This document shows positions 8,634 to 18,555 of a DNA stretch of 64,000 nucleotides, piece after piece. Position 1 is the first letter of the stretch; each line of letters opens with the position of its first letter. Made by a program: the position numbers and the translations under genes. Source of the DNA: Methanobrevibacter millerae (GTDB lineage Archaea; Methanobacteriota; Methanobacteria; Methanobacteriales; Methanobacteriaceae); the NCBI RefSeq assembly GCF_900103415.1, contig NZ_FMXB01000001.1, forward strand, positions 62,001 to 126,000, in the 5' to 3' direction. The notes below the pieces were generated by a model that was not told the DNA's origin, ran no database searches, and saw only the letters and a program-made list of their open reading frames with translations.

Positions 8634-8990
8634 TTAACTCTGTGAATGTGTTAGTTTTTCAATATGCATTTTATTGCCGCATTCGTAGGCAAACTCTTCC
8701 TGGCCCAACAGCTCATTGTTTTTCCTAAACCATTCTTTGAATATGCTCTCAGGAAATTCATGTTTTTCAAGGAACTCACTTGATACGTAAAGCGTTATTG
8801 TTATTTCATCAAAGCATCTTGTTTTGTAGTAGCCTTTTACCATTGACATGTATAGGCTGTCGTATCCTTTTTCACTAAACTGCATTATTAATTCATCAAT
8901 AATATCGTCCATATCCAGAGCTATCAATTCGTTATCAACGTATTTGTAAAGGGGAATGTGAAAAACGTATTTTTTGTCCAATTCCACCAT
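8634..8990 (-). CDS. Hypothetical protein, 118 residues
   Basis: I do not recognise the family. It is a soluble, acidic protein with alternating strand/helix pattern and no signal peptide or metal motif. An aromatic segment KEWFRKNNELLG lies in its C-terminal half. It is the last gene of a minus-strand run tldD-ammA-this gene, separated from ammA by 15 bases, so cotranscription is likely. GGGGAAAA precedes the ATG. Confidence 0.6.
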   Translation of the reverse strand: MVELDKKYVFHIPLYKYVDNELIALDMDDIIDELIMQFSEKGYDSLYMSMVKGYYKTRCFDEITITLYVSSEFLEKHEFPESIFKEWFRKNNELLGQEEFAYECGNKMHIEKLTHSQS

Positions 8991-9005
8991 TTAGTTTTCC
9001 CCTGA

Positions 9006-9563
9006 TTATTTAAATATTTGTCCTTGGAATTTGTAGACATCACAGCTTTCATCCATCCAGCTGTCTGCGCTGATTCCTGCTTTCATGCAGGTGTGCTCTA
9101 AAAACTCCTCTACATTAAAGCCATTTTCCGGAGCCACTTGCGGAAGGAGCAGGCCTCTAGCATAGCCTTTTTGAATAATCAGGCCGTCTTCACCAATTAT
9201 GATTTCATCAAAATACTGATTCGGATGGGCTACTTCAATTAATTCAGGCTGTGTCAGTACAGTCACTTCAAATTCAAGCTGATCGAACTCTTCCTTTTTA
9301 AGTTCAGGAAATCTTGGATCGTTGAATGCTGCTGAAATGGCCACATCAATCGTTGATTCGATTAAACTTTTAACAGGTTCCGGATATCCGATGCATCCTC
9401 TGAGCCTGTGCTTTTTGTTTAAAGTAACGAATACTCCCAGCTCTTCCATTAATTCAGCCGGACAGTCTTCAGGTATCAGCATTTTGCGGTTCTTTTCCAG
9501 ATATGTTGAAATCGCTTCCTTTGCTACATTCAGTAAATATTGTCCGTTTTCTTCGCTTATCAT
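9006..9563 (-). CDS. AMMECR1-domain protein (AmmA)
   Basis: About 185 residues, cytoplasmic. The family signature LRGCIGYPEP is present, along with SAAFNDPRFPEL and LLLPQVAPENG, covering the whole AMMECR1 fold. In methanogens this protein belongs to the 'AmmeMemoRadiSam' set with Memo-like and radical SAM partners; neither partner is in the window and the reaction is unknown. Start set at ATG 9563, six bases after AAGGTG; the upstream GTG at 9572 is part of that binding site. It directly follows tldD with 10 bases between. Confidence 0.9.
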   Translation of the reverse strand: MISEENGQYLLNVAKEAISTYLEKNRKMLIPEDCPAELMEELGVFVTLNKKHRLRGCIGYPEPVKSLIESTIDVAISAAFNDPRFPELKKEEFDQLEFEVTVLTQPELIEVAHPNQYFDEIIIGEDGLIIQKGYARGLLLPQVAPENGFNVEEFLEHTCMKAGISADSWMDESCDVYKFQGQIFK

Positions 9564-9573
9564 AATTATCACC

Positions 9574-10944
9574 TTAATTGCTTCCGCCTACCATGGCATC
9601 AATAATTCTTGTGTGTGGTCCGCCGTCTCCAACAGGTGCGGTCTGACCGTCCTTTCCACAAAATCCAACGCTTAACTTGAAATCATTGCCTAAAGCATCT
9701 ACATTGTTGAGAGTTTCAAGAATGTTTCCGGACAGTGACACGTCACGCAAAGGCGTTGAAAGCTCTCCGTTTTCAATTCTGAATCCTTCAGCGGCATTGA
9801 ACTGGAAAATTCCCTTTCCGGTATCAACCTGTCCTCCTCTTGAACCTTTTAAGTATATTCCGTCCGGAATGTCTTCTATCAGTTCTTCAAAGCTCATGTC
9901 TCCCGGCTGCATGTACGTATTACTCATTCTTACGATTGGAGCATCGCTTATTATTGATCTTGCATTTCCGGAGGATTTCATGTTTAGTTTGGATGCGGTT
10001 TCTCTTGAAGATAATAGGGAAACCAGTTTTCCGTCCTTCACTAGCTGATTGGCTTTTGTCTTGATACCTTCAACGTCATATGGATAGTATCCGAATCCGT
10101 CTTTTATCGTTGCATCATCGAAGATATTGACTATGTCTGAAGCGATTTTAGTATTCAGTTTGTCTTTTAGAATGGAATCGTTTTGAAGTATCAAATCGGC
10201 TTCGGTTGCATGGCCCAGGGCTTCATGAACCATCACGCCCGTTAATTCAGGGTCAGCTATTATCTTGAATTTGCCTGATGGAGCGCTTTCGGCCTTAAGC
10301 AGTCTTGTTGCCTTTTCACCGATTTTCCTTCCGAATTCTTCAATGTCCCTATCGGCTATCACTTCAAATCCTTTTACTCCACCCATGCTTCCGTGTCCGA
10401 ACTGTATTATTTGACCGTCGGTTGCCGTAGCGTTAAGCGCCATCCTTACACGGCTTGTATTAATCTCGATTTGTGAGCCTTCGCTGTTTAAAAACACCTC
10501 TTTGCTTTCGATGTCTCCATAACCTACGGTGGTGCTGTTAACCTCTTCAAGCGTTGCACTTTCGCTTGCCTCTTTCATTATGGCCTGCTTTTCTTCAACT
10601 GATATGTCACCGAAAGGTATTCTGACGTCAGTTGCCACCTTGTCCTTTATTATTTCGCTTTCGGCCAGTTCAACGTCTCCTTTCAGGGAGTTTGAAAGCT
10701 TCAATGCGGTTTCGGTAATCTCATCAAACTTGGAAATGTCCGTTGTGTAGGCAAATCCCCAGGCTCCATTATTCAATACTCTGATTCTGGCGGATACACT
10801 CATTCCGGTATTGATTTCATCAATTTCTCCGTCTTTCATTAAAATTGATGTAGTGTTTCCTTTTCCGGCTCTTATATCGATATAATCGACTTTAGGAATT
10901 GTTTTTTCTATAACATTTTCAAATAAGCTAATGTATTCTTCCAT
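9574..10944 (-). CDS. tldD: TldD-family metalloprotease subunit
   Basis: TldD/PmbA-family peptidase, 456 residues. The zinc-site motif HEALGH (HExxxH) followed by ATEADLI identifies it as the catalytic TldD-type member. In bacteria TldD forms a heterodimer with TldE/PmbA and trims small peptides; no tldE gene is in this window. The C-terminal barrel holds the conserved GSRGGQVDTGKG and GFCGKDGQ stretches. GGAGC precedes ATG 10944. First gene of the unit tldD-ammA-hypothetical, divergent from the GMC oxidoreductase. Confidence 0.9.
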   Translation of the reverse strand: MEEYISLFENVIEKTIPKVDYIDIRAGKGNTTSILMKDGEIDEINTGMSVSARIRVLNNGAWGFAYTTDISKFDEITETALKLSNSLKGDVELAESEIIKDKVATDVRIPFGDISVEEKQAIMKEASESATLEEVNSTTVGYGDIESKEVFLNSEGSQIEINTSRVRMALNATATDGQIIQFGHGSMGGVKGFEVIADRDIEEFGRKIGEKATRLLKAESAPSGKFKIIADPELTGVMVHEALGHATEADLILQNDSILKDKLNTKIASDIVNIFDDATIKDGFGYYPYDVEGIKTKANQLVKDGKLVSLLSSRETASKLNMKSSGNARSIISDAPIVRMSNTYMQPGDMSFEELIEDIPDGIYLKGSRGGQVDTGKGIFQFNAAEGFRIENGELSTPLRDVSLSGNILETLNNVDALGNDFKLSVGFCGKDGQTAPVGDGGPHTRIIDAMVGGSN

Positions 10945-11057
10945 TCTAATCGCTCCAAAAGCTAATCATTTAATAGTTTGAATTTCATAATACTTTAATA
11001 TTTATAGTAGTTTATGTAAATATAACAATTGACATATTTTAATTCGGTGATTTATAA

Positions 11058-12260
11058 ATGATAGTTATTGTTGGTACGGGCGCTGGTGGGGGAATAATCG
11101 CCCGTGAATTGGCAAAGGACAATATTCCCGTAACGATTATAGAAAAAGGTCCTTATATTCATTCAAAGGACGCATTCAACTATTATGATGCATACAGCGA
11201 TGAAGTGGATTTGCTGACTACGACATGCATAGGCGGAGCCACAATCGTTTCAATGTCAAACATGGTGCGCGCCCTGGATGAGGAATTGCATGAATACGGA
11301 ATTGACATATCCGAAGAGTATGATTACGTTGAAGATTTAATTAATGTTCATCAGCTTGATGATTCACATATCGGAAGAGGAACTCAGCTATTTCTGGATG
11401 CCGGGCATAAACTGGGCTTGAAAACCATGAAAATGCCTAAAGGCATTCGTGAAAGCGACTGCATACAGTGCGGAAACTGCGCATTTGGATGTCCCGTTGA
11501 CGCAAAGTGGTCCGGAAAGGACTTCGTCGATGAGGCCGTTGAATGCGGTGCCATATTGATAAGTGAAGCGGAAGTAACTGAAGTATTTTCCGAAGATTCA
11601 AAAGTCAAGGGAGTCAAATACGTAAAGGACAGTTCAGAAGAGACATTATTGGCCGATACCGTCGTATTGTCTGCAGGCGCAATAGGCTCCACATTAATTT
11701 TAAGGAAGTCCGGAATCGATGCCGGCAGGGAAATATTCTTTGATCCTTTCGTATCAGTTGGAGGATACCTTAAAGACATAAAATTCAACACTGAAGTTCA
11801 GATGGCAGGTTTGGTAATTGGCAAGAACTTCGTTTTATCCCCACACTTTTCATCATTCATCAAAGGAAACATCGACATTGAAAAAGTTGACGATAAGGAT
11901 ATACTGAGCATAATGGTCAAGACTTCAGATGAGGCCAAGGGATACGTTACCGATGACGGCGATGTTGTCAAAATCAACACGATTCAGGACATCAGGTATC
12001 TGGCCGAAGGGGTTGCCACCGCAGGATTTATTCTATGTGAAGCGGGCGTTGATCCAAGTACAATAGGCTCAACCGTTTACAGGGGTGCACATCCTGGCGG
12101 AACGGCACCGATTGGAAAAGTCGTTGACAGCAATCAGGAAACCGAGATTAAAGGATTGTTTGTAAGTGACGCAAGTGTCCTTCCCGTTTCTCCAGGAAAG
12201 CCTCCTATATTGACAATTCTTGCTCTTTCAAAAAGGTTGGCTGATTATCTAAAAAAATAA
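11058..12260 (+). CDS. GMC-type FAD oxidoreductase with a 4Fe-4S-like cysteine motif
   Basis: FAD enzyme of 400 residues. The N-terminal dinucleotide fold GTGAGGGIIA and Glu in IIEKG bind FAD. A GGATIVSMSN segment lies near residues 57-66. The GMC C-terminal signature (VSDASVLPVSPGKPP) is intact. Between them is C-x2-C-x2-C-x3-CP (CIQCGNCAFGCP, about residues 135-146), a ferredoxin-type 4Fe-4S motif that classic glucose-methanol-choline enzymes lack. Substrate and electron partner are unknown. It is single, with promoter sequence in the 113-base divergent gap to tldD. Confidence 0.75.
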   Translation: MIVIVGTGAGGGIIARELAKDNIPVTIIEKGPYIHSKDAFNYYDAYSDEVDLLTTTCIGGATIVSMSNMVRALDEELHEYGIDISEEYDYVEDLINVHQLDDSHIGRGTQLFLDAGHKLGLKTMKMPKGIRESDCIQCGNCAFGCPVDAKWSGKDFVDEAVECGAILISEAEVTEVFSEDSKVKGVKYVKDSSEETLLADTVVLSAGAIGSTLILRKSGIDAGREIFFDPFVSVGGYLKDIKFNTEVQMAGLVIGKNFVLSPHFSSFIKGNIDIEKVDDKDILSIMVKTSDEAKGYVTDDGDVVKINTIQDIRYLAEGVATAGFILCEAGVDPSTIGSTVYRGAHPGGTAPIGKVVDSNQETEIKGLFVSDASVLPVSPGKPPILTILALSKRLADYLKK

Positions 12261-12267
12261 GTGAAGA

Positions 12268-12735
12268 TTATTCGAATTGTTTTTCGATATCTTCATGTTT
12301 TATTAATTTTTCACAGTAATGGCATCTTAGAACCGGCGGCTGAGTTTCAATAACATGGAATTTTGAAGTTATAGGTTCGTTTTCGTAATTTGTAATGCAT
12401 TTGCTGTTTGTGCATTTGATAATTGAGGTAATTTTCTCAGGAAGTATTATCTTGTCTTTTTTTGCAACTTCATAATCCCTTATAATGTTGATTGTAGCTT
12501 CGGGGGCAATTAATGCAATCTGGTTTAGCTCTTCATGGTCAATTTCTCTGTTTTCAATTTTAACGATGTCCTTTCTTTCAGTTTGGCTGGAAGAAACGTT
12601 CATAGCAACAGTCACGTTAATTGTATCTTCATCGGGGAGTCCTAGAATCTTAAGGATATGAAGAGACTTGTTTGCGGTAATGTGGTCTATAACGGTACCG
12701 TTTTCAATTGCTTTAATTTTTAATTCTGATTTCAT
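12268..12735 (-). CDS. pyrI: Aspartate carbamoyltransferase regulatory chain
   Basis: Regulatory subunit (155 residues) that binds nucleotides and relays allosteric control to PyrB in pyrimidine synthesis. The N-terminal allosteric domain runs from about 1 to 100, with NGTVIDHI and LPDEDTINV. The zinc domain has the expected four cysteines (C-x4-C, then C-x2-C in RCHYC). pyrB is not in this window. It is last in the minus-strand run hisA-ribL-argC-flavodoxin-pyrI and begins directly after the flavodoxin stop codon. Confidence 0.95.
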   Translation of the reverse strand: MKSELKIKAIENGTVIDHITANKSLHILKILGLPDEDTINVTVAMNVSSSQTERKDIVKIENREIDHEELNQIALIAPEATINIIRDYEVAKKDKIILPEKITSIIKCTNSKCITNYENEPITSKFHVIETQPPVLRCHYCEKLIKHEDIEKQFE

Positions 12736-13233
12736 TTAAATCCCACCGTACATTTTTAAATCCAGCATCTGAATAAGGCTTTCAGTATCTGTAATTATGT
12801 CTTCAGGAATTTTGTCCTTGGTCTGCAGGTGAAAGCTTTTGATTACCCTTCCTCCACGCATTCCGATCTTTTCTTCCATCCTGTCAAGTGTGGATTCGCC
12901 GTCGCTGTTGCTTGTTGTGGTAAATAGGATAACATCCTTTCCTGCCCAGTTGCATCTGTCAATAATGGTAATTATGGCCGGAGCCGCATTGTTTGCCCAT
13001 GTCGGTGTTCCGATATAAATCAAATCGTAACCGGATAAATCCAATTTTGCAGGTGAAATCTCAGTTTTGGATTCCCTGAATGCATCTATGGAAGATAGGA
13101 ATCTGTTTGCAAGACCGCTTCTCTTTTTCATGTCCTTGATTTCTATAATGTCTGCCTTCAAGTGCATTGAAAGGGTTCGAGCCATTACTCTTGTGCTTCC
13201 GCCGCTTGAATAGTATATTATTAACGTTTTCAT
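12736..13233 (-). CDS. Flavodoxin-like protein
   Basis: FMN-binding electron carrier or flavodoxin-fold oxidoreductase, 165 residues. The phosphate loop is IIYYSSGGSTRVMA (YSSxGxT), followed by YIGTPTWANNAAPA and LFTTTSNSDG around the isoalloxazine site. Such small proteins are frequent in methanogens; the partner is unknown. It lies between argC and pyrI in a biosynthetic operon with no gap to pyrI, but a role in arginine or pyrimidine synthesis is not implied by the sequence. Confidence 0.8.
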   Translation of the reverse strand: MKTLIIYYSSGGSTRVMARTLSMHLKADIIEIKDMKKRSGLANRFLSSIDAFRESKTEISPAKLDLSGYDLIYIGTPTWANNAAPAIITIIDRCNWAGKDVILFTTTSNSDGESTLDRMEEKIGMRGGRVIKSFHLQTKDKIPEDIITDTESLIQMLDLKMYGGI

Positions 13234-13257
13234 TTTTTCTCCCCCTTCTTTAAAATG

Positions 13258-14271
13258 TTAAGGATGAAGTCCGAAGTGCGTTAAGCCTGCGGTTTCATCA
13301 ATTCCAAGTAATATGTTCATGTTCTGGATAGCCTGACCGGATGCCCCCTTAACAAGGTTGTCGATTGCTGAAAGCATTACGGCCCTTCCGGTTTCGTCAA
13401 TTTCAAATCCTCCGATATGAACAAAGTTGGATCCTCTAACTGAGCTTAGATGAGGAATTTCTCCTTCATCCATTAATTTGATGAAATATTCGCCTTTATA
13501 TTCTTTTTCATAAGCTTGCCTTAATTCATCAACTGTAATGTCCTTAATCAGGAAGCTGTGGCTTGTAGTCTGGATTCCTCTGATGACCGGAACCAAGTGT
13601 GGCGTAAATGATACTTTAACGTCGTCAAAGCCATGGAGTTCCTGTTGGATTTCGGACATGTGTCTGTGGGAACTAATTTTATATGGATTAACGTTATCTG
13701 CAATGTTCGGGTAATGTGTGGTTGAGCTCGGATTAACTCCAGCACCGCTTACTCCGGTTTTTGAATCAATAATGATTCTGTCAACAAAATCGTTTTTTAC
13801 CAGTGGGTAGGATGACAGGATTGCTCCTGTTGGAAAACATCCAGGATTTGCAACTAAATCAGCTTTTTTGATTTCATCTCTGTAAAGCTCAGGAAGCCCG
13901 AATGCTCCTTTGTTTTCCTTGTCAGTGTGTTCCATTCCATACCATTTCTCATAAACTGCAGTATCCCTATACCTGTAGTCTCCGCTTAAGTCAACCACTT
14001 TAGCGCCAGTATCGAGAATCTTCGGCACAATCTTCATTGATGCTCCGTGAGGAGTTGCAGTAAAGACAACGTCCGCATCCAATTCGTCCGGAGCCTTGTT
14101 TTTGAAAACCAGGCCGGAATCCCTGATGTGGGGATGAATTTTGTGCGCAGGAGTGCCGTCGTACTGTCTGGATGTGATGTCTGTCACTTCGACTTCAGGA
14201 TGGTTTAAAAGCATCCTTAAAAGTTCTCCGCCCGTATATCCGCTTGCTCCAATTATTGCTACTTTATACAT
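13258..14271 (-). CDS. argC: N-acetyl-gamma-glutamyl-phosphate reductase
   Basis: NADPH-dependent reductase of arginine (or LysW-free ornithine) synthesis, 337 residues. Rossmann motif [11 protein letters not shown] at the start; active-site cysteine in NPGCFPTGA; His in the [10 protein letters not shown] region. Length is normal for the family. Start taken at ATG 14271, five bases after AAGAGGG; a GTG at 14289 would overlap ribL and puts that binding site inside the gene. Third gene of the run led by hisA. Confidence 0.95.
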   Translation of the reverse strand: MYKVAIIGASGYTGGELLRMLLNHPEVEVTDITSRQYDGTPAHKIHPHIRDSGLVFKNKAPDELDADVVFTATPHGASMKIVPKILDTGAKVVDLSGDYRYRDTAVYEKWYGMEHTDKENKGAFGLPELYRDEIKKADLVANPGCFPTGAILSSYPLVKNDFVDRIIIDSKTGVSGAGVNPSSTTHYPNIADNVNPYKISSHRHMSEIQQELHGFDDVKVSFTPHLVPVIRGIQTTSHSFLIKDITVDELRQAYEKEYKGEYFIKLMDEGEIPHLSSVRGSNFVHIGGFEIDETGRAVMLSAIDNLVKGASGQAIQNMNILLGIDETAGLTHFGLHP

Positions 14272-14281
14272 ATTTTCCCTC

Positions 14282-14743
14282 TTAATCACAATTGTCTAGT
14301 ATTTTTCCTTCAAAGTCAGTCGTTTTAATCTTTTTGATAATCTTGCAGCTGCTGTCCAGTTCATCCTGATGATAAACACTTACCCTTTGGACACGTGCCT
14401 TGAGACCTCTTTTGTCTATTTCATTTTGCAGTTTTTCAACGTTATGTGTCTGGTCAGGTCCGATAGCTATAATGTCAGGGTCAATCTCTTCAACGATTTT
14501 GAAAATGTCCCCGTTTTCATTGCCCAGATAAGCTTCATCAACTGGCTTCAGCATTTTAATCAATTCCAAACGCTGGTTTTCACCAACAATCGGGACTCTT
14601 TTTCTTTTTTCAACTGTGGAATCCCTTGCAACTACTACATATAGCTTGGATTTGTATCCTCCAAGGTTTTTTGCTTCCTGCAGGTAAATTCCATGTCCCG
14701 GATGCAATAAGTCAAATGTTCCACTTGCCATTACTTTCTTCAT
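14282..14743 (-). CDS. ribL: Archaeal FAD synthase (FMN adenylyltransferase)
   Basis: Nucleotidyltransferase of 153 residues that adenylates FMN to FAD. The class motif is [10 protein letters not shown] near the N-terminus, and the second site is in IGPDQTHN. The C-terminal pair of cysteines (SSCK, DNCD) is typical of RibL, which differs from bacterial RibF and contains reactive cysteines. It lies between hisA (7-base gap) and argC (10-base gap), so translation is probably coupled along the operon. Confidence 0.9.
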   Translation of the reverse strand: MKKVMASGTFDLLHPGHGIYLQEAKNLGGYKSKLYVVVARDSTVEKRKRVPIVGENQRLELIKMLKPVDEAYLGNENGDIFKIVEEIDPDIIAIGPDQTHNVEKLQNEIDKRGLKARVQRVSVYHQDELDSSCKIIKKIKTTDFEGKILDNCD

Positions 14744-14750
14744 TATTTCA

Positions 14751-15488
14751 CTACCTTTTCTGGTATTTCAATGCTTCCTTTAAATCAATTTTATTCTTAT
14801 AAAGTGCAGAACCGATTACTACTCCTTCCACACCGGTTTCATTAAGCTTTTTGATGTCATCTATCGTCGTAATTCCTCCGGAATAGACGATAGGCAAGTC
14901 AACTGAATTTTTAAGCTCGATTACCGGATCGGTATAGAATCCTCCCATTAGTCCTTCAACGTCGACATTGGTAAAGAGTATGCTTCCCGCTCCGTGCTCT
15001 TTGAATTCATTTGACAGTTCTGATGGGGTCTTGTCTACCTTTTCCTGCCATCCCTTGATTACAACCTTATTGTCTTTGCTGTCAAGGGATATCATAATTC
15101 TCTCTGAGCCGTATTCGTCGGCCAGCTGAGTAATGCTTTGGGGGTTTTGAATTCCCATGGTTCCGATAATCAGCCTTTCGATATCCAAATCCAACAATTC
15201 CTGTGCGTATTCAATGCTTCTTATTCCTCCGCCCAGCTGGATTGGAACGGAGACTTCATTAACTATCTTTTTGATTACTCCAAGGCTCGTCTTGCCGTCA
15301 ATGGTGCCGTCAAGGTCAATAACGTGGATGTTTTTGGCCCCTTCGTTTTCCCAATGAAGGGCAACGTTTTCTGGATTTTCAATTTCAACCATTTCACTTC
15401 CAGGTTTGCCCTGAACGAGCTGCACGCACTTTCCGTTTTTGATATCTACCGCAGGCATTATCAGCATTTCATCTTTATTGAATGACAT
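14751..15488 (-). CDS. hisA: ProFAR isomerase of histidine synthesis
   Basis: HisA, 245 residues, a TIM barrel that isomerises phosphoribosyl-formimino-AICAR-phosphate in the cytoplasm. Catalytic Asp in the first strand ([16 protein letters not shown]) and the second in VDVEGL. Two phosphate-binding half-barrel motifs are present (LGGGIRS and YSGGITT). First gene of the run hisA-ribL-argC-flavodoxin-pyrI. Its 94-base upstream gap holds AT-rich promoter sequence shared with the divergent AraC-type gene. Confidence 0.95.
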   Translation of the reverse strand: MSFNKDEMLIMPAVDIKNGKCVQLVQGKPGSEMVEIENPENVALHWENEGAKNIHVIDLDGTIDGKTSLGVIKKIVNEVSVPIQLGGGIRSIEYAQELLDLDIERLIIGTMGIQNPQSITQLADEYGSERIMISLDSKDNKVVIKGWQEKVDKTPSELSNEFKEHGAGSILFTNVDVEGLMGGFYTDPVIELKNSVDLPIVYSGGITTIDDIKKLNETGVEGVVIGSALYKNKIDLKEALKYQKR

Positions 15489-15582
15489 TTGTACCCCATA
15501 ATATTTTATTATAATAATACTATGTTTCTGAAATGTTTTATAGTTATCATTTTATATTGATGTTTTTACAATATAGTAATCG

Positions 15583-16524
15583 ATGAATGAAAATTTCTAT
15601 GAAATGATGAACGAAACCTTTAAGGATGCGGATTTTACCCAAAAGGACGGGATAATATTTCTTGACTTTCATGAAGGGGGAAAGATTGAAATGCACAGCA
15701 TCTTTCCGGGCATTATCCTGGCTTTCATTGACATCCGACTCAACAAGTCAAGTGACCTGTTCATCGAGGACGCTCCCATCAAAAGCAGGCTTCTTGAAAT
15801 CAACCACTGCATTGACGGAAGATACGCCTATCAGGTAAAGGACGATAAATTAATCTATTTTGGAAAGGGAGATTTGTGCATAAGCATTTACGATTTGACA
15901 AAATCCGTTTCGGACTTTCCCGCAGGATACTACAGGGGCCTTGAGTTCTTCATAGACGTTGACGTTTCAAACGACTATATCACTGAATTCCTGCCGGACT
16001 TCAATCTGGCCGATTATTACGAAGACCTTGAAAATAATGCCGGTTATTTGCTGGTGAGGGCAAATGAGAAAATCGATCATGTTATCGGTGAGCTCTACGG
16101 CGTTGATGAAAGGATTCAGGAATCATATTTCAAGCTTAAAACCCTTGAACTGTTACTCTTTTTCAGCATTACTCATTTCAGCGAAAGTTCCCACAAATCC
16201 CTTTCGATAAATCAGGCAAAGATTGTTGAAAACGTCTACAATGACTTAACGAGAGATTTAGAAAAGGCAATAACCATCGACGAGCTGGCAGATAAGTACG
16301 GCATAAGCAAAACTGCTTTAAAGAACTGCTTTAAGGAAGTCTACGGCAAGCCGATTTTCAAGTGGCGAAAGGAATACAAGCTTGAATATGCCTGCAGATT
16401 AATCAATGATGACGAATACAGCATTTCGGAAATTTCAAGGATGGTTGGCTACTCATCACCTTCAAAGTTCGCCCAGGCCTTCAAGGAATATGTCGGCTGC
16501 ACCCCGTCAGAGTACAGGAAATAG
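15583..16524 (+). CDS. AraC-family transcription regulator
   Basis: DNA-binding regulator of 313 residues. The C-terminal third (about 215-313) is a two-HTH AraC domain: ITIDELADKYGISKTALKNC and then SISEISRMVGYSSPSKFAQA, ending CTPSEYRK. The N-terminal 200 residues would sense a ligand and have no recognised cupin motif. Bacterial YbtA-type AraC regulators sit next to YbtPQ-type ABC genes, as here, so it probably controls the downstream transport genes. AraC proteins are bacterial in origin, which suggests transfer with the cluster. Confidence 0.9.
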   Translation: MNENFYEMMNETFKDADFTQKDGIIFLDFHEGGKIEMHSIFPGIILAFIDIRLNKSSDLFIEDAPIKSRLLEINHCIDGRYAYQVKDDKLIYFGKGDLCISIYDLTKSVSDFPAGYYRGLEFFIDVDVSNDYITEFLPDFNLADYYEDLENNAGYLLVRANEKIDHVIGELYGVDERIQESYFKLKTLELLLFFSITHFSESSHKSLSINQAKIVENVYNDLTRDLEKAITIDELADKYGISKTALKNCFKEVYGKPIFKWRKEYKLEYACRLINDDEYSISEISRMVGYSSPSKFAQAFKEYVGCTPSEYRK

Positions 16525-16706
16525 ATTTTGTCTTTTTGGTATAGTTTTTGACTTTTTAGTTCAATTATATTTATATACTAATTTTAATTAATATTTTAAT
16601 TGAATTAGGTTTATTTACTATTTTATTTTTAATTCTAATTTAAAATCGTGTTTTAATGATATTTTTAAGGATTATTGGTGGTTGTCTTTTTAGACCATTT
16701 AAAATT

Positions 16707-16722
16707 TTTAGGTAAACCTAAA
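16707..16722. promoter_or_regulatory. Palindromic operator before the YbtPQ-like/ECF genes
   Basis: TTTAGGT-AA-ACCTAAA, perfect seven-base arms, 42 bases before the next gene. A 15-of-17 match recurs at 23091-23107 before the MacB-like cluster. The TTAGG/CCTAA half-sites resemble those of DtxR/IdeR metal-dependent repressors. The rest of the 240-base gap 16525-16764 is AT-rich with poly-T tracts after the AraC gene and a TATA-like TTTATATACT near 16570. Confidence 0.6.
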
Positions 16723-16764
16723 TTACTTTATCAATTTCTTAAAATAAAATTAAGGAGTTTTCAA

Positions 16765-18555
16765 ATGTCAGAAACTAAAAATAAAAATAAATTCATACGA
16801 TTATTAAGTTATTCTGGAAATTATAAATATTTAACAATATTGGGCTGCATATTGTCTGCATTAAGTGCAATATGTCTGTTAATTCCATTCATTTACATAT
16901 GGGAAGTGGTAAATGCACTTCTCCAGGTAGCTCCGGATTTTGCCAAGGCGCAGAATCTGGAAAGCTATGCATTCAGCGCATTTTTCTATGCGGTACTGGG
17001 TATTGCCCTGAACTTTTTCGGTTTGATGGGCACTCATCTATCCGCATTTAAAAATGAAAAGAACATGAAGGATGCCGCAATGAATCATCTGTTGACATTG
17101 CCTTTAGGCTATTTTTCAACACACACCAGCGGAGGATTGAGAAAAGTGATAGATTTCAGTACGGCAAAGACCGAAGGCTTTTTGGCCCACAACCTCTTTG
17201 ATTTGGTCGGAGCAATCGTCACTCCGATAGTATTTTTGATATTGCTTTTCAGCTTTGATTTGATACTTGGGCTTGTATGTCTCATTCCAATCATACTGTG
17301 CTTTATTTTCATGTATCCGATGTTTTCCAAGGAATCACAAAACATCATGGTTCAGTATCAGGAATACCTTGAGAAAATGAACGGGGAAGCCGTTGAGTAC
17401 GTAAGGGGAATCCCGGTTACAAAGGCTTTTCAGCAAAGTGTCTATTCATTCAAGAATTTCATTAAGGCAATTAAAAACTATGGAAAATTCTCTTCAGAGT
17501 ATTCCTTATCAACACAGCTTCCTATGACATCATTTGTCGTATCAATCAACGGTTTCTTCGCCCTTTTAATACCTGCGGGAATACTGCTTGCCGGTGCAGT
17601 AGTTGACGTTAAGTTTTTCGCCAACTTCATGTTTTACGTGATTTTCACTCCGCTGTGTGCCGTTATGATGAACAAAATCATGACAGTTTCACAGGACTGG
17701 ATGCTTGCAAGCTATGCTCTTGATGGTATTGAAGCTATTTTAAACGAAAAGCCTCTGGTTGAAGCTGCAAATCCTCAAAAGCCTAAAAACCATTCAATCG
17801 AGTTTGAAGGAGTGTTCTTTGACTATGAAGACACGGACTCAGATGAACACATATTGAATGACGTTAACTTAAAGATTAATGAAAACGATTCCGTTGCACT
17901 GGTCGGACCTTCAGGCGGAGGAAAAACCACAATAGCTTCACTGATTCCAAGATTCTGGGATGTGGGTGAAGGTTCAATTAAAATAGGTGATGTTGATGTA
18001 AGGGATATCTCAACCGAAGAATTGATGGAAAACATATCTTTTGTATTCCAGAATACGACATTATTCAAGGATTCAATTTACAATAATGTTGCAATCGGAC
18101 GAAAAGGAGCCTCAAGGGAAGAAGTTAGAGAAGCGCTCAGCTTAGCACAGTGTGATGACATCATCGACGAATTGCCGCAGGGCATCGACACTGTTATCGG
18201 AACGGAAGGAACCTATCTTTCAGGAGGTCAGCAGCAAAGAATCGCCCTTGCAAGAGCAATACTTAAGGACGCTCCGATAATTATCCTGGATGAGGCCACT
18301 GCACTGGCAGATCCTGAAAATGAATACATGATTCAAAAGGCAATTTCTGAAATTACAAAAGATAAAACAGTTATAATGATTGCCCACAGGCTCTCTACAG
18401 TCAAAAACGTCGATAAGATTTACGTGATTGAAAAGGGAAGAATCGTAGAAGAGGGAAATCACGATTCACTTGTTGAAAATGAAGGACTCTATTCAAGGAT
18501 GTGGGACGAATTCAATCAATCCATTCAATGGAAAGTTAAAAGCGAGGTGATATAA
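16765..18555 (+). CDS. ABC transporter, fused membrane-ATPase half, YbtP-like
   Basis: 596 residues: an exporter-fold membrane domain with six helices (about 20-320), then an ATPase with Walker A GPSGGGKTT, signature LSGGQQQR and Walker B IIILDEATA. The D-loop reads ALADPENE where most exporters have SALD; this ADPENE variant is typical of siderophore-importing YbtP/IrtA-like proteins. It forms a heterodimer with the next gene, whose start overlaps this stop by one base. Start at ATG 16765 after AAGGAG (752-757); an upstream in-frame GTG-region extension lacks a binding site. Likely imports (or exports) a metallophore-like compound; the substrate is inferred. Confidence 0.85.
   Translation: MSETKNKNKFIRLLSYSGNYKYLTILGCILSALSAICLLIPFIYIWEVVNALLQVAPDFAKAQNLESYAFSAFFYAVLGIALNFFGLMGTHLSAFKNEKNMKDAAMNHLLTLPLGYFSTHTSGGLRKVIDFSTAKTEGFLAHNLFDLVGAIVTPIVFLILLFSFDLILGLVCLIPIILCFIFMYPMFSKESQNIMVQYQEYLEKMNGEAVEYVRGIPVTKAFQQSVYSFKNFIKAIKNYGKFSSEYSLSTQLPMTSFVVSINGFFALLIPAGILLAGAVVDVKFFANFMFYVIFTPLCAVMMNKIMTVSQDWMLASYALDGIEAILNEKPLVEAANPQKPKNHSIEFEGVFFDYEDTDSDEHILNDVNLKINENDSVALVGPSGGGKTTIASLIPRFWDVGEGSIKIGDVDVRDISTEELMENISFVFQNTTLFKDSIYNNVAIGRKGASREEVREALSLAQCDDIIDELPQGIDTVIGTEGTYLSGGQQQRIALARAILKDAPIIILDEATALADPENEYMIQKAISEITKDKTVIMIAHRLSTVKNVDKIYVIEKGRIVEEGNHDSLVENEGLYSRMWDEFNQSIQWKVKSEVI

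Noticed and set aside
16593-16616. TTAGGT near 16606 as another operator
   Set aside because: Only one half-site is present, in AT-rich sequence where such matches are expected by chance.
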